64,000 nucleotides of DNA from Komagataeibacter nataicola (GTDB lineage: Bacteria; Pseudomonadota; Alphaproteobacteria; Acetobacterales; Acetobacteraceae). How positions within the stretch are numbered: the first letter of the stretch is position 1; each line of letters begins with the position of its first letter. The stretch lies in NCBI RefSeq assembly GCF_003207795.1, contig NZ_NIRT01000005.1, forward strand, positions 100,200-164,199, written 5' to 3'. This document shows positions 20,561-29,722 of this stretch, piece by piece. Below the pieces are notes generated by a model. The model did not search any database. It saw only the letters and a list, made by a program, of their open reading frames with translations, and had not been told where the DNA came from. The position numbers and the translations under genes are program-made.

Positions 20561-21927
20561 AGGCCTCCGCCAGCGGGGGTAAGGGCTTTGTCCACCCACT
20601 GTGGAACATGGTCGGCGGCCCAGAGTTCCTCAACGGGCTGGCGCGGGCGGATGACGGCCCAGCGATTGCCATCGACCATCACCTGCGCGGCCAGCGGGCG
20701 GTCGTTATAGGTGGAGCTCATCACCATGCCATAGGCCCCGCAATCCAGCAGGGCCACGCGCGCGCCTGCTTCCATGTGGGGCAGGGTGCGGTCGTGGCCG
20801 AAGGTATCGCCGCTTTCGCACACGGGGCCGACCACATGCACCGTCTCGACCGGAGCCGCCGCAGTCTGGGCCGCAAGCGGGAGGATGCCGTGCCAGGCAT
20901 CATACAGGCTGGGGCGCATGAGGTCGTTCATGGCCGCATCGAGCACCAGGAAGGGGGGCATGCCGTCATAGCCGCGCTTGCGCAGGATGACGGTGCTCAG
21001 CAGCACGCCCGCAGGCCCGGCCAGCCAGCGGCCCGGCTCGATGGCCAGGCGCGTGCCCAGTCCGCCAAGTTCGGCATGAATGGCGGCGGCAAGCGCCTCG
21101 GGCGCGCCTTCGGTCTCGTCACGGTAGGAAATGCCAAGCCCGCCGCCGCAGTCCAGCGCCTCCACCACCAGCCCGCGCGCGCGGATGGCGTGCACGAGTT
21201 CGGCCAGCCGGGCATAGGCGGTGCGGTAGGGCTGCATGCGCACGATCTGGCTGCCGATATGCATGGCCAGCCCCACGGGGCGGATGCCGGGGAGTTCGGC
21301 CGCGCGGGCATAGAGTTCGACCGCGCGGTTATAGGGAATGCCGAATTTGTTGTTGGCAAGCCCGGTGGTGATCTTGGCGTGTGTTCCCGCATCGACATCG
21401 GGATTGATGCGCAGGGCAACCGCCGCCTCAAGCCCCTCGGCCTGCGCCGTGGCGGAGAGGAGTTCGAGTTCCTCCGCGCTTTCCACATTGATCTGCAAGA
21501 TGCCAGCACGCAGCGCCAGCCGCATCTCCTCAGCGGTCTTGCCCACGCCCGAGAACACGATCTTGGCCGCTGGGATGCCTGCCGCCATGGCGCGGCGCAG
21601 TTCGCCCCCGCTCACCACGTCAGCGCCAGCACCTTCAGCCGCCAGCACGCGCAGCACGGCCAGGTGGTCGTTGGCCTTGACCGCGAAATGGATGGAAACC
21701 GGGCGGCCTGTTACCTTGAATGCATTGGCCAGCCTGCGGTAGCGCGCGCGCAGCGTGCCGGCGCTCATGACCCAGGTGGGCGTGCCAAGCGCGTCGGCTA
21801 TGGCGTTGAGCGGCACATCCTCCAGCACGAGCCCGTCCATGGCGTGCATTGACAACGCGGGACGGACGGCCAGAAGGTCGGCGACGGAAGGGTCCTGTCC
21901 GGGACAGGGGAGGGGAGTATCAGCCAT
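20557..21927 (-). CDS. lysA: Diaminopimelate decarboxylase
   Basis: PLP enzyme performing the last step of lysine biosynthesis, meso-DAP to lysine. The 456 residues have the fold-III alanine-racemase-like barrel with HFAVKAN (PLP lysine) near 85, GGELRRAM, KIVFSGVGKT, HIGSQ, ALDCGGGLGI and the C-terminal GPVCESGDTFGHD with its catalytic cysteine. ATG 21927 yields about 35 more residues than short family members. It follows argH and the small lipoprotein on the same strand, with cdd oppositely oriented between, and overlaps the TIGR02302 start. Confidence 0.95.
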   Translation of the reverse strand: MADTPLPCPGQDPSVADLLAVRPALSMHAMDGLVLEDVPLNAIADALGTPTWVMSAGTLRARYRRLANAFKVTGRPVSIHFAVKANDHLAVLRVLAAEGAGADVVSGGELRRAMAAGIPAAKIVFSGVGKTAEEMRLALRAGILQINVESAEELELLSATAQAEGLEAAVALRINPDVDAGTHAKITTGLANNKFGIPYNRAVELYARAAELPGIRPVGLAMHIGSQIVRMQPYRTAYARLAELVHAIRARGLVVEALDCGGGLGISYRDETEGAPEALAAAIHAELGGLGTRLAIEPGRWLAGPAGVLLSTVILRKRGYDGMPPFLVLDAAMNDLMRPSLYDAWHGILPLAAQTAAAPVETVHVVGPVCESGDTFGHDRTLPHMEAGARVALLDCGAYGMVMSSTYNDRPLAAQVMVDGNRWAVIRPRQPVEELWAADHVPQWVDKALTPAGGGL

Positions 21928-22005
21928 GATGCCCGCACGATACCGCCTTGCCGCATCCCTTCCAAGGTGGTTGACGCAGGAAAGAACAGGAAGGACAGGC
22001 CCATC

Positions 22006-22404
22006 ATGAATCACGACCCCGTGGCGCGGGCGGCAATGGCCGTGCGGGCCCATGCCTATGCGCCCTATTCCCGCTTTCAGGTAGGGGCTGCGGTCGAGGC
22101 TACGGACGGCCGGATTTTTGCCGGCTGCAATGTCGAGAACGCGGCCTACCCCGAGGGCACCTGCGCCGAGGCAGGCGCCATCGCGGCCATGGTGGCGGCA
22201 GGCATGCGCCAGATCCGGCGCGTGGTGGTGTGTGGCGGCACGGGGGCCGCCTGCACGCCATGCGGGGGATGCAGGCAGAAAATAAGGGAATTCGCCCCCC
22301 CCGAGGCCAGGATCACCATGATCTCGCCCCAGGGCGCGGTGCTGGTGGTCCATACGCTGGCCGACCTGCTGCCCGACAGTTTCGGACCGGGCAGCCTGTC
22401 CTGA
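22006..22404 (+). CDS. cdd: Cytidine deaminase
   Basis: Pyrimidine salvage enzyme deaminating cytidine and deoxycytidine. The 132 residues match the short homotetrameric class: YAPYSRFQVGAA, then NVENAAYPEGTCAEAGAI with zinc ligand Cys and catalytic Glu, then TPCGGCRQ with two more zinc cysteines. ATG 22006 follows AAGGA. It sits on the plus strand in the gap between lysA and the LptM-like gene, both minus, so it looks inserted into an otherwise conserved argH-lipoprotein-lysA order. Confidence 0.94.
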   Translation: MNHDPVARAAMAVRAHAYAPYSRFQVGAAVEATDGRIFAGCNVENAAYPEGTCAEAGAIAAMVAAGMRQIRRVVVCGGTGAACTPCGGCRQKIREFAPPEARITMISPQGAVLVVHTLADLLPDSFGPGSLS

Positions 22405-22416
22405 CCGGCGTGGGCC

Positions 22417-22578
22417 TTAGCGGTTCTTGTCGGGGTAGGTGTTGTAGAACTCCTTGCTGGGCTGGTGCGGGTTGCCAATGCGCCCGCAGGCCCCAAGTGT
22501 GGCGCTCATGGCGGCAAGCATGGCGAGCATGAGCATCAGGCGCGGCGCGTGGCGGCGCAGGGCGGTCAGGGTGTTCAT
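22417..22578 (-). CDS. lptM: Small lipoprotein, LptM-like (53 residues)
   Basis: Read directly from the minus strand: ATG at 22578 overlaps the argH stop (ATGA) and the frame ends with TAA at 22417. The product has a basic start ([10 protein letters not shown]), a Met/Leu/Ala-rich hydrophobic stretch to residue 28, a lipobox LGAC with Cys31, then [10 protein letters not shown] and a short polar tail ending NR. The C-G-x-x-G-x-P pattern right after the lipidated cysteine, and the position between argH and lysA, match LptM-type lipoproteins that aid assembly of the LPS translocon LptD/LptE. The coding frame is clear; the functional label rests on motif and synteny. Confidence 0.72.
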   Translation of the reverse strand: MNTLTALRRHAPRLMLMLAMLAAMSATLGACGRIGNPHQPSKEFYNTYPDKNR

Positions 22579-24005
22579 GCTTTTGCTCCCAGTGTTTCAA
22601 GCCAGCGCGTGGCCTGTGCGCGCACGTTACCGGCTGCCGTGCCGCCAGGGCTGGTGCGCGAGGCGATGGAGGAATCGACGCTCAGCACCGAGAAGATGTC
22701 CTGTGTGATGCCCGCTTCCTCTTCCTGCATTTCGGCAAGGCTCAGCTCGGCCAGTCCCACGCCTTTTGCTTCTGCCTTGCCCACGAGGCGACCCGTAACA
22801 TGGTGCGCGGTGCGGAAGGGCACCTTGAGCACGCGCACCAGCCAGTCGGCCAGGTCAGTGGCGGTGGAGAAGCCGGACCCGGCATAGGCGCGCATCTGCG
22901 CTTCATTGACCGTGAGGTCACGCACCATGCCATCCATGGCGGCAAGGCACAGGGTGGCGGCATCGGTGGCGGCGAAGACGGGTTCCTTGTCTTCCTGCAT
23001 GTCCTTGGCATAGGCCAGCGGCAGGCCTTTCATGACCGTAAGCAGCCCGACCAGCGCGCCGGTGATGCGCCCGCCCTTGGCGCGCACCAGCTCGGCGGCG
23101 TCCGGGTTGCGCTTTTGCGGCATGATGGACGAGCCGGTGGTGAACGCATCGGACAGGCGGATGAACGAGAAGGGGGCCGAGCACCAGATCACGATTTCTT
23201 CCGCCAGGCGCGAAAGGTGCATCGCCATGATGGACAGGGCCGAGAGATATTCCAGCGCGAAATCCCGGTCCGACACGGCATCGAGCGAATTGGCGGTGGG
23301 GCGGTCGAAGCCCAGCGCATGGGCCGTCATGTTCCGGTCGATGGGGAACGACGTGCCCGCAAGCGCCGCCGAGCCGAGCGGGGATTCGTTGAGCCTGCGC
23401 CGGGCATCGCTCAGGCGGCCCCGGTCGCGGGCCAGCATCTCGACATAGGCCATGAGGTGATGGCCAAAGGTCACGGGCTGGGCGGTCTGCAGGTGGGTGA
23501 AGCCGGGCATGGGCGTTGCCGCATGCTCGAGCGCGCGGCGGGCAAGCGCGCGCATGAGGGAGGCCGCCTGCTGGTCCAGCCCGTCAATCGCATCGCGCAC
23601 CCACAGGCGGAAATCGGTCGCCACCTGGTCATTGCGCGAGCGCGCGGTATGCAGGCGCTTGCCCGCCTCGCCAATGCGGTCGGACAGGCGGGCCTCGATA
23701 TTCATGTGAATATCTTCAAGGGCGGTGCTGAATTCGAACGTGCCCGCCGCGATCTCGCGGCCGATCTGGTCCAGCCCCTCGGTAATGGCCCTGGCGTCCT
23801 CGCCGGAAATGATGCCGGTTTTCGCGAGCATGGCGGCATGGGCCTTCGAGCCCGCGATGTCCTGCCGCCACAGCGCCCTGTCAAAGCCGATCGAGGCATT
23901 GATGTCCTGCATGATGGCCGCAGGCCCCCCGGCAAAGCGCCCGCCCCATTGAGCGTTCGCCTTGTGCGCGTCCTGATCCGTCAGCGTTTTTGCGTTCCCC
24001 GGCAT
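22575..24005 (-). CDS. argH: Argininosuccinate lyase
   Basis: Final arginine-pathway step, argininosuccinate to arginine and fumarate. The 476 residues carry the fumarase/aspartase signature [13 protein letters not shown] near 285-297, the N-terminal WGGRF, and [17 protein letters not shown]. The length is normal. Its TGA overlaps the ATG of the small lipoprotein. A divergent gene for N-formylglutamate amidohydrolase starts 249 bases upstream; that gap is very G+C-rich and shows no convincing coding or RNA gene. Confidence 0.95.
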   Translation of the reverse strand: MPGNAKTLTDQDAHKANAQWGGRFAGGPAAIMQDINASIGFDRALWRQDIAGSKAHAAMLAKTGIISGEDARAITEGLDQIGREIAAGTFEFSTALEDIHMNIEARLSDRIGEAGKRLHTARSRNDQVATDFRLWVRDAIDGLDQQAASLMRALARRALEHAATPMPGFTHLQTAQPVTFGHHLMAYVEMLARDRGRLSDARRRLNESPLGSAALAGTSFPIDRNMTAHALGFDRPTANSLDAVSDRDFALEYLSALSIMAMHLSRLAEEIVIWCSAPFSFIRLSDAFTTGSSIMPQKRNPDAAELVRAKGGRITGALVGLLTVMKGLPLAYAKDMQEDKEPVFAATDAATLCLAAMDGMVRDLTVNEAQMRAYAGSGFSTATDLADWLVRVLKVPFRTAHHVTGRLVGKAEAKGVGLAELSLAEMQEEEAGITQDIFSVLSVDSSIASRTSPGGTAAGNVRAQATRWLETLGAKA

Positions 24006-24254
24006 CCTGTGTTCCAGCTACCCCAAGTGTGAAAAGGATTATGGCGCGCCTTCATGGCAAAATGCCATTGCGCGCCGCGCACCCTACCGGCGCGGCGCGG
24101 CAGATACAATCATGGCGCGCAGCAATCCTGCGCGCATGGGGCGGTGGCGCGGGGCGGGGTTGCGGCGCGAGGCCCCGGCGGGGTCTTTCACTTGGCGGGC
24201 CGGGGCTGTAATGTCGGCGCCCAACCCGCCCATGGCAGAGGACGTTACGCCACA

Positions 24255-25073
24255 ATGCACCATGCAGCCCTTGCACAGGAGCCGTCACGTTTGCTGACCC
24301 CGGCCGACCCGGCGCCAGTCATCCAGTTCGGCCCGTCGGCGCTCGATGGCGTGCCCATGGCAGGGGGGCTGCCCTTCGTGCTGGTCAGCGACCATGCGGG
24401 CCAGGCCATTCCCGCCGCATTGGGCGACATGGGGGTGAGTGCGCAGGACCGCGCGCGCCACATCGCCTGTGACCTGGGCATGGCCGAAACCGGGCGCCTG
24501 CTGGCCGCGCAACTGGGCTGCGTGCTGATCGAGCAGGCCTATTCCCGCCTCGTGATCGACTGCAACCGCGCGCCGGGGCACCCCACCTCCATCGTGCGCG
24601 AAAGCGATGGCACGCCGGTGCCCGCCAATGCCGATCTCAGCGCCGATGCGGAAGGCTGCCGGGTGGAGGAAATCTTCCTGCCCTATCACCAGAAGATCAG
24701 CGGCGAGATTTCCACGCGGCTCGAGGCCGGCCTGCCCGTGGTGCTGGTCTCGCTGCACAGCTTTACCGATTGCATGAACGGCCAGGCGCGGCCGTGGCAT
24801 ACGGGCGTGCTGCATAACCGCAACCCCGCCTTCGGCCTGCGCGTGCGCGACCTTCTGGCGGCGGAAGACGGGCTGGTGGTGGGCAGTAACGAGCCCTATG
24901 CGCTGACGGATGTGAATGACTATACCGTGCCGGTCCATGCCGAAGGGCGCGGGCTGCCGTATCTGGAAATCGAGATCAGGCAGGACCTGATCGCAACCCC
25001 CGAGGGGCAGGCCCGGTGGGCGGCGCGGCTGGCGCGCATCCTGCCCCGCGCCTGGGAAGAATACCGCCACTGA
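24255..25073 (+). CDS. N-formylglutamate amidohydrolase family protein
   Basis: Zinc amidohydrolase-type protein (FGase family), which in characterised members deformylates N-formylglutamate. Visible family features in 272 residues: LVSDHAGQAIPAAL, ACDLGMAETGRLLAAQL, YSRLVIDCNRAPG, VSLHSFTDCMNG, and a C-terminal NDYTVPVHAEGRGLPYLEIEIRQDL. The frame stays open upstream, but residues before ATG 24255 look non-native, so this start is a judgement. No other histidine-degradation genes are nearby, so hut membership is doubtful. aroE starts 17 bases downstream. Confidence 0.8.
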   Translation: MHHAALAQEPSRLLTPADPAPVIQFGPSALDGVPMAGGLPFVLVSDHAGQAIPAALGDMGVSAQDRARHIACDLGMAETGRLLAAQLGCVLIEQAYSRLVIDCNRAPGHPTSIVRESDGTPVPANADLSADAEGCRVEEIFLPYHQKISGEISTRLEAGLPVVLVSLHSFTDCMNGQARPWHTGVLHNRNPAFGLRVRDLLAAEDGLVVGSNEPYALTDVNDYTVPVHAEGRGLPYLEIEIRQDLIATPEGQARWAARLARILPRAWEEYRH

Positions 25074-25090
25074 GCAGGAACACGCCGTTC

Positions 25091-25972
25091 ATGAACAACA
25101 TTATGGAACGCAGCCTCCGCATTGATGGGCATACCGCGCTTGCGGGGGTGATCGGCTGGCCGGTGGCGCATTCACGCTCGCCGCTCATGCATAATTTCTG
25201 GCTGGCGCAGGGCGGCATCAATGGCGCTTACGTGCCGCTGCCCGTGCGGCCCGGCACGTTTGATACGGCGGTGAAAGGCCTGCAGGCCGCAGGCTTCAGG
25301 GGGGTGAACGTGACCATCCCGCACAAGGAATCCGCCTACCGTATCGTTGACCGCCTTGACCGCTCGGCGCAGCGCTCGGGCTCGGTCAATACGCTGGTTT
25401 TTGCCGCCGATGGCCAGATCGAGGGCTATTCCACCGATGGCGATGGCTTCGTGGCCAATGTCGAGGCGCATGGTGTGCCGGTGCGTGGCGGCTGCGCCCT
25501 GCTGCTTGGCGCGGGCGGGGCGGCGCGCGCCATCGCCGCCAGCCTGCTCGACCGGGGCGTGCAGGTGATTATTGCCAACCGTACCCGCGCCCGCGCCGAG
25601 GCCTTGGCCGCCCTGCTGGAGGGAATCGAGGTTATCGACTGGGCGCGGGCAGGTGACGTGCTGGCGGGCTGCACGCTGCTGGTCAACACCACCTCGATTG
25701 GCATGGAAGGCGCGGATGACGCCGCTTTCCCGCTCGATCTGGCACAGGCCGATGCCGGGCTTGTGGTGTGTGACATCGTTTACGTGCCGCGCCGCACCGG
25801 GCTGCTGCAACTTGCCGCCGGGCATGGCCTGCGCACGGTCGATGGGCTGGGCATGCTGATCCATCAGGCCGGGCTGGGGTTTGAAAAATGGTTTGGCGCG
25901 AAGCCTGCCATCGGCCCGGAGGTCGAAGCGCTGCTTGATGCTGACCTGCGCGCGCCCCACGCGGGGGGCTGA
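25091..25972 (+). CDS. aroE: Shikimate dehydrogenase
   Basis: NADP-dependent reduction of 3-dehydroshikimate in aromatic amino acid synthesis. The 293 residues show GVIGWPVAHSRSPLMHN, NVTIPHKE with the catalytic lysine, the nucleotide-binding GAGGAARAIAASL and NRTRARAEAL, and NTTSIGM. AGGAA at 25075-25079 supports ATG 25091; an ATG four codons later is possible. It leads the aroE-coaE-dnaQ run common in alphaproteobacteria, with five bases before coaE. Confidence 0.94.
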   Translation: MNNIMERSLRIDGHTALAGVIGWPVAHSRSPLMHNFWLAQGGINGAYVPLPVRPGTFDTAVKGLQAAGFRGVNVTIPHKESAYRIVDRLDRSAQRSGSVNTLVFAADGQIEGYSTDGDGFVANVEAHGVPVRGGCALLLGAGGAARAIAASLLDRGVQVIIANRTRARAEALAALLEGIEVIDWARAGDVLAGCTLLVNTTSIGMEGADDAAFPLDLAQADAGLVVCDIVYVPRRTGLLQLAAGHGLRTVDGLGMLIHQAGLGFEKWFGAKPAIGPEVEALLDADLRAPHAGG

Positions 25973-25977
25973 ACGCC

Positions 25978-26607
25978 ATGCGGGTGCTCGGCCTTACGGG
26001 CGGGATCGGCATGGGCAAGTCCACCATGGCCGCCCTGCTGCGCCGCGCGGGCCTGCGGGTGTTCGATGCCGATGCGCAGGTGCGTGCGCTTCAGGCCCCG
26101 CATGGCCGCGCGCTGCCCGCCATTGAAAAACTGGTGCCCGGCTGCGTGCGTGATGGCGTGCTGGACCGCGCGGCGCTGCGGCGCGCGGCTCTGGCTGATC
26201 CTGCCATCATGCGCGGGCTTGAGGGTATTGTGCACCCTCTGGTGCGGGTCGCGCGCACGCGCTTCCTCCAGCGTGCGCGGCGTGACGGGTGCCGGTGGGT
26301 GGTGCTCGATATTCCGCTATTGTTCGAGACCGGGGCCGAGCGGATCTGTGACAAGGTGGTGGTGGTCAGCGCGCCCGCCGCGATCCAGCGCGCCCGCGTG
26401 CTGCGGCGTGGCACCATGACACCCGCGCAGCTTGACGCCGTGCTGGCCCGCCAGATGCCCGATGCCGCGCGGCGGCGCAGGGCCGATATCGTGATTGAAA
26501 CCGGGCTGTCGCGGCATGACACGCTGCGGCAGGTCAGGCGCCTGCTGCACGCCATGCACGCGGCAGGCCCCGCCGCATTGGCGGCCCGCAGGGGAAGGCC
26601 CGCATGA
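25978..26607 (+). CDS. coaE: Dephospho-CoA kinase
   Basis: Last step of coenzyme A synthesis: phosphorylates the 3'-hydroxyl of dephospho-CoA. The 209 residues begin MRVLGLTGGIGMGKSTMA with a P-loop, followed by FDADAQVRAL, VLDIPLLFETG and a C-terminal helical lid. It overlaps dnaQ by four bases (ATGA). The downstream tail is arginine-rich but the length is normal. Confidence 0.94.
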   Translation: MRVLGLTGGIGMGKSTMAALLRRAGLRVFDADAQVRALQAPHGRALPAIEKLVPGCVRDGVLDRAALRRAALADPAIMRGLEGIVHPLVRVARTRFLQRARRDGCRWVVLDIPLLFETGAERICDKVVVVSAPAAIQRARVLRRGTMTPAQLDAVLARQMPDAARRRRADIVIETGLSRHDTLRQVRRLLHAMHAAGPAALAARRGRPA

Positions 26608-27284
26608 AACGCTCCATCCTGTTCGATACCGAAACCACGGGGCTTGACCCCCTCAAGGGTGACCGCGTGATTGAAATCGCGGCGCTGGAACTGATGGGGG
26701 ACCTGCCCACGGGCAATAATTTCCATGTGCTCATCGACCCCGAGCGCGACGTGCCCGAGGAAGCCTCCCGCGTGCATGGCTTTACCTATGCCGACCTTGA
26801 GGGAAAGCCGAAATTTGCCGAAATTGCCCCCGGTTTCCTGGAATTCGTGGGCAACGACCCGCTGGTCGCCCATAATGCGCGCTTCGACTTCGGCTTCCTG
26901 AACGCGGAACTCGCCCGCGCCCGCCTGCCCGAACTCGACATGGGGCGCATGGTTGATACGCTGGACATGGCGCGCGAGCGTTTTCCCGGCATGCCCAACA
27001 GCCTCGATGCGCTGTGCCGCCGCTTTGGCATCGACCTCTCGGCCCGCACCACCCATAACGCCCTGCTCGACTGCAAGCTGCTTGCCGAGGTCTATCTGGA
27101 ACTGACCGGCGGCCGCCAGCGCGGGCTGGGCCTGTCGGTGGATGAAGGGGGCGGCGGCATCGCCACCTATGCCTATGTGCGGCCGGAAGGGCATGTGACC
27201 GTGCGCGTGCGGCCCGACACGGCCGAAATCGAGGCCCACCAGGCTTTTGTGGCGGCCCTGTCCGATCCTGTGTGGCTGGCCTGA
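26604..27284 (+). CDS. dnaQ: DNA polymerase III epsilon subunit, 3'-5' exonuclease
   Basis: Proofreading exonuclease of the DNA polymerase III core. The 226 residues contain Exo I FDTETTGLDP with metal ligands Asp and Glu, Exo II AHNARFDFGFLN, and Exo III-epsilon with TTHNALLDC. The C-terminal extension from about residue 175 would be the region contacting the polymerase subunit; a clamp-binding QL-type motif was not obvious. Coupled to coaE by ATGA. The lipid-transport operon begins about 95 bases downstream. Confidence 0.93.
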   Translation: MKRSILFDTETTGLDPLKGDRVIEIAALELMGDLPTGNNFHVLIDPERDVPEEASRVHGFTYADLEGKPKFAEIAPGFLEFVGNDPLVAHNARFDFGFLNAELARARLPELDMGRMVDTLDMARERFPGMPNSLDALCRRFGIDLSARTTHNALLDCKLLAEVYLELTGGRQRGLGLSVDEGGGGIATYAYVRPEGHVTVRVRPDTAEIEAHQAFVAALSDPVWLA

Positions 27285-27379
27285 ATAGGCGGTATGTAAC
27301 AAAGGGAGTGGCCGTTCGGGTGGCTTTGGTCTAGTCTTGCCGCTTCACTGGCCCTGATGTGTTGAACAGGAAGAGAGCA

Positions 27380-29722
27380 TTGTCCACGGACGAGATTGTC
27401 GATCCCACGATTGCCCCTTCCGATCAGGTCAAGCGTTTCCTGCTGCATGTGGGCGTGCCCGTGGCGTGCGTGGTGGGCATCATTGCCATCATCGCAGGCT
27501 TTGGCTGGCACTCCTACCGCACGGTGCGCACCGGCGCGCTGGCCCTGACGCATGAGCTGCTGGTCAGCCAGCAGGATTACATCGCCAAGGAAGTCAATTC
27601 CTTCCTCGCCCCGGCATCGGCTGGCAGCGTGGTGGCGCGTGACATGCTCGAACATGGCGCGCCCGCGGTGGAACAGAAGATTTTCATGGGCTACAGCAGC
27701 ACCATGATGCGGAACGTGCCGCAGATCCAGTCTTTCTACATCGCTGATGGCGATGGCAATTTCAGCACGCTCGAACATGGCGAGAACGACCAGCAGGTGG
27801 CCCTGACCACTCTGGTCAGGCAGCCGGACAAGCCGCCCGTCTTCACCCATGAACTGCGTGACGCCAACGGCAAGGTGCTCAAGCAGTGGCAGACCCCGGC
27901 CGGTAGCTACGACCCGCGTGGCCATGCCTGGTTTGCCGATACGGTCAAGGCAGGCCAACTGCACTGGACCCACCCCTACATTGTGGAAGTGACCCGGCAG
28001 CTTACGCTTACGGCGGCCATTCCCTACAAGGGGCAGGATGACAAGACCTATGTCTATGCCATCAACATGTCGCTGGCGCATCTGAACAAATTCCTCAATT
28101 CCCTGCGCATTGGCGAGAGCGGAAACGCCATCCTGATGGACCGCGAGGGGCATGTGCTGGCAGGCCACGGCATGCAGGAGGCCGAGGCCGCCGCAGGTGG
28201 CGACCCCGACAGGATGAAGCTCGACCCGAAGCATTTTCCGGTCATGACCAAGGCGTTTGATGAATACCGCGTGCATGGCGATGGCGCGCGCACGGTCAGC
28301 GTAAAAGGCAAGGCTTACGTCACCATCACGGCCAACCTGCCGGTTGGCACCGATAACTGGGTGCTGCTGCTCGTGGCGCCCGAGGATGATTTCTCGCATT
28401 TCGCCATGGCGGATGGGCGGCAGAACCTGCTGTTCACCGTGCTTGTCGTGATCCTGGCCTCGGGGCTGGGGCTGCTTTTGTTCCTTCAGGCGCGCCGGGC
28501 CGACCGCATGCGCGCGCAGATTGCGCAGTCCCGCGCCGTGGCCAATTACGAGAGCCATGCCCTGCAATCGGTCGCGTCCTATCCGGACCTGTTCAACCCC
28601 GAAGATAACGCCCTGCTCCTGACCGAAACGCTGGCCGATCAGTCCCATGCCCGCCGCGCCGCCATCTGGCGTATCCTGCATGACGGGCACACGCTGATGT
28701 GCATCGATTCCTATGACCGGCAGCAAGATGTGCATTCCGGTGGCTTCGAGATGGCCACCACGGACCTCAAGACCTTCTTCGATGCCGTCTCGCATGGTGA
28801 TGCGCTGACAACGGACAATGCGGCGGCCGATGAGCGGGTGGGCGCGTTCTACCGCGTCTACATGCGCTCGTTTGGCAGTCAGGCGCTGTTCTGCAGCCCC
28901 ATTCTGGGCAGCAGCGGTCCGGTGGGCGTAATCACGCTTGAGGATGCGCCACGGGCGGAGGTGGTCTCCCACTTTGTGGAAATGATGGCGGGCGTTACGG
29001 CGGCACGCTTCTCCGCGCAGCATTACACGGCGGTCGCCGCCGCGCGCGAGGAGCTGGAATCCGAGCCCTCGCCCGATGAAGTGCCGCATGACCCCAGCCA
29101 GGGCTTCCTGCTCGCGCCCGGCAGCCTGGGCATGAATGCCCAGACCTCGGCGGAGGACCTGGCCGGCATGGAAGGGTTCTTCCCTGCCGTGGCCATCATG
29201 GTCATCAGCCTGTCGGACATGGTCATGACGGCCCAGAACGACCCGATGGCCAACCTCAAGCTGATCGATTCGATGGCGGGCATGCTGCAGGACATCGCCC
29301 ACCAGTGCGGGCTGTTCTCCATCCGCATGCTCGGCCACCGCGTGGTGTGCGTTGCAGGCTGCTCGCACACGCCCGACAAGGGGGCGGTCTTCCGCATGGC
29401 CAACGCGGCGCTGATGATGCGTGAAAACACGCTGGCCGTGCTGTCGAAGGCGGACCTCGACCCCGTCTTCCGCATCGGCATTGATGTCGGCCCCGTTTTT
29501 GGTGGCATGCTTGGCAAGGCGCCGCAGGCCTTCAACCTGTGGGGCGACGCCATGGGCATGGCCGAGATGATGGCGCAGGGCGCGCCTGATGTGGGCACCA
29601 TTCAGGTGACGGAGGATGTCTATCATCAGCTGCGCCAGAACTTCCTGTTCCGTGAGCGCGGGCGCTTCTTCATTCCCGGCGCGGGGCTGACGCGCACCTA
29701 TGTGCTGGCCGGGCGGCGATGA
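27380..29722 (+). CDS. Membrane sensor-like protein: dCache-type periplasmic domain, GAF-like region, degenerate class III cyclase domain
   Basis: First gene of the MCE lipid-transport operon. Visible layout in 780 residues: TM helix about 20-43, large periplasmic domain about 50-340 resembling dCache (SYDPRGHAWF, LTAAIPY, SGNAILMD), TM helix about 348-368, cytoplasmic GAF-like region about 400-545, and a class III cyclase homology domain about 590-770. In that domain the first metal Asp position reads VISLSD, the second GH instead of GD, and the catalytic Asn/Arg segment reads WGDAMGMAEMM, so key residues are gone and cyclase activity is unlikely. TTG 27380 has AGGA at good spacing; GTG 27359 is the alternative. 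It overlaps the mlaE-like gene by ATGA. Confidence 0.75.
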   Translation: MSTDEIVDPTIAPSDQVKRFLLHVGVPVACVVGIIAIIAGFGWHSYRTVRTGALALTHELLVSQQDYIAKEVNSFLAPASAGSVVARDMLEHGAPAVEQKIFMGYSSTMMRNVPQIQSFYIADGDGNFSTLEHGENDQQVALTTLVRQPDKPPVFTHELRDANGKVLKQWQTPAGSYDPRGHAWFADTVKAGQLHWTHPYIVEVTRQLTLTAAIPYKGQDDKTYVYAINMSLAHLNKFLNSLRIGESGNAILMDREGHVLAGHGMQEAEAAAGGDPDRMKLDPKHFPVMTKAFDEYRVHGDGARTVSVKGKAYVTITANLPVGTDNWVLLLVAPEDDFSHFAMADGRQNLLFTVLVVILASGLGLLLFLQARRADRMRAQIAQSRAVANYESHALQSVASYPDLFNPEDNALLLTETLADQSHARRAAIWRILHDGHTLMCIDSYDRQQDVHSGGFEMATTDLKTFFDAVSHGDALTTDNAAADERVGAFYRVYMRSFGSQALFCSPILGSSGPVGVITLEDAPRAEVVSHFVEMMAGVTAARFSAQHYTAVAAAREELESEPSPDEVPHDPSQGFLLAPGSLGMNAQTSAEDLAGMEGFFPAVAIMVISLSDMVMTAQNDPMANLKLIDSMAGMLQDIAHQCGLFSIRMLGHRVVCVAGCSHTPDKGAVFRMANAALMMRENTLAVLSKADLDPVFRIGIDVGPVFGGMLGKAPQAFNLWGDAMGMAEMMAQGAPDVGTIQVTEDVYHQLRQNFLFRERGRFFIPGAGLTRTYVLAGRR

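Noticed and set aside
22313..22600. A 95-codon minus-strand frame across the cdd-argH gap
   Set aside because: It lacks family features; the overlapping 53-codon frame with lipobox and ATGA junction at 22417-22578 is the convincing gene.
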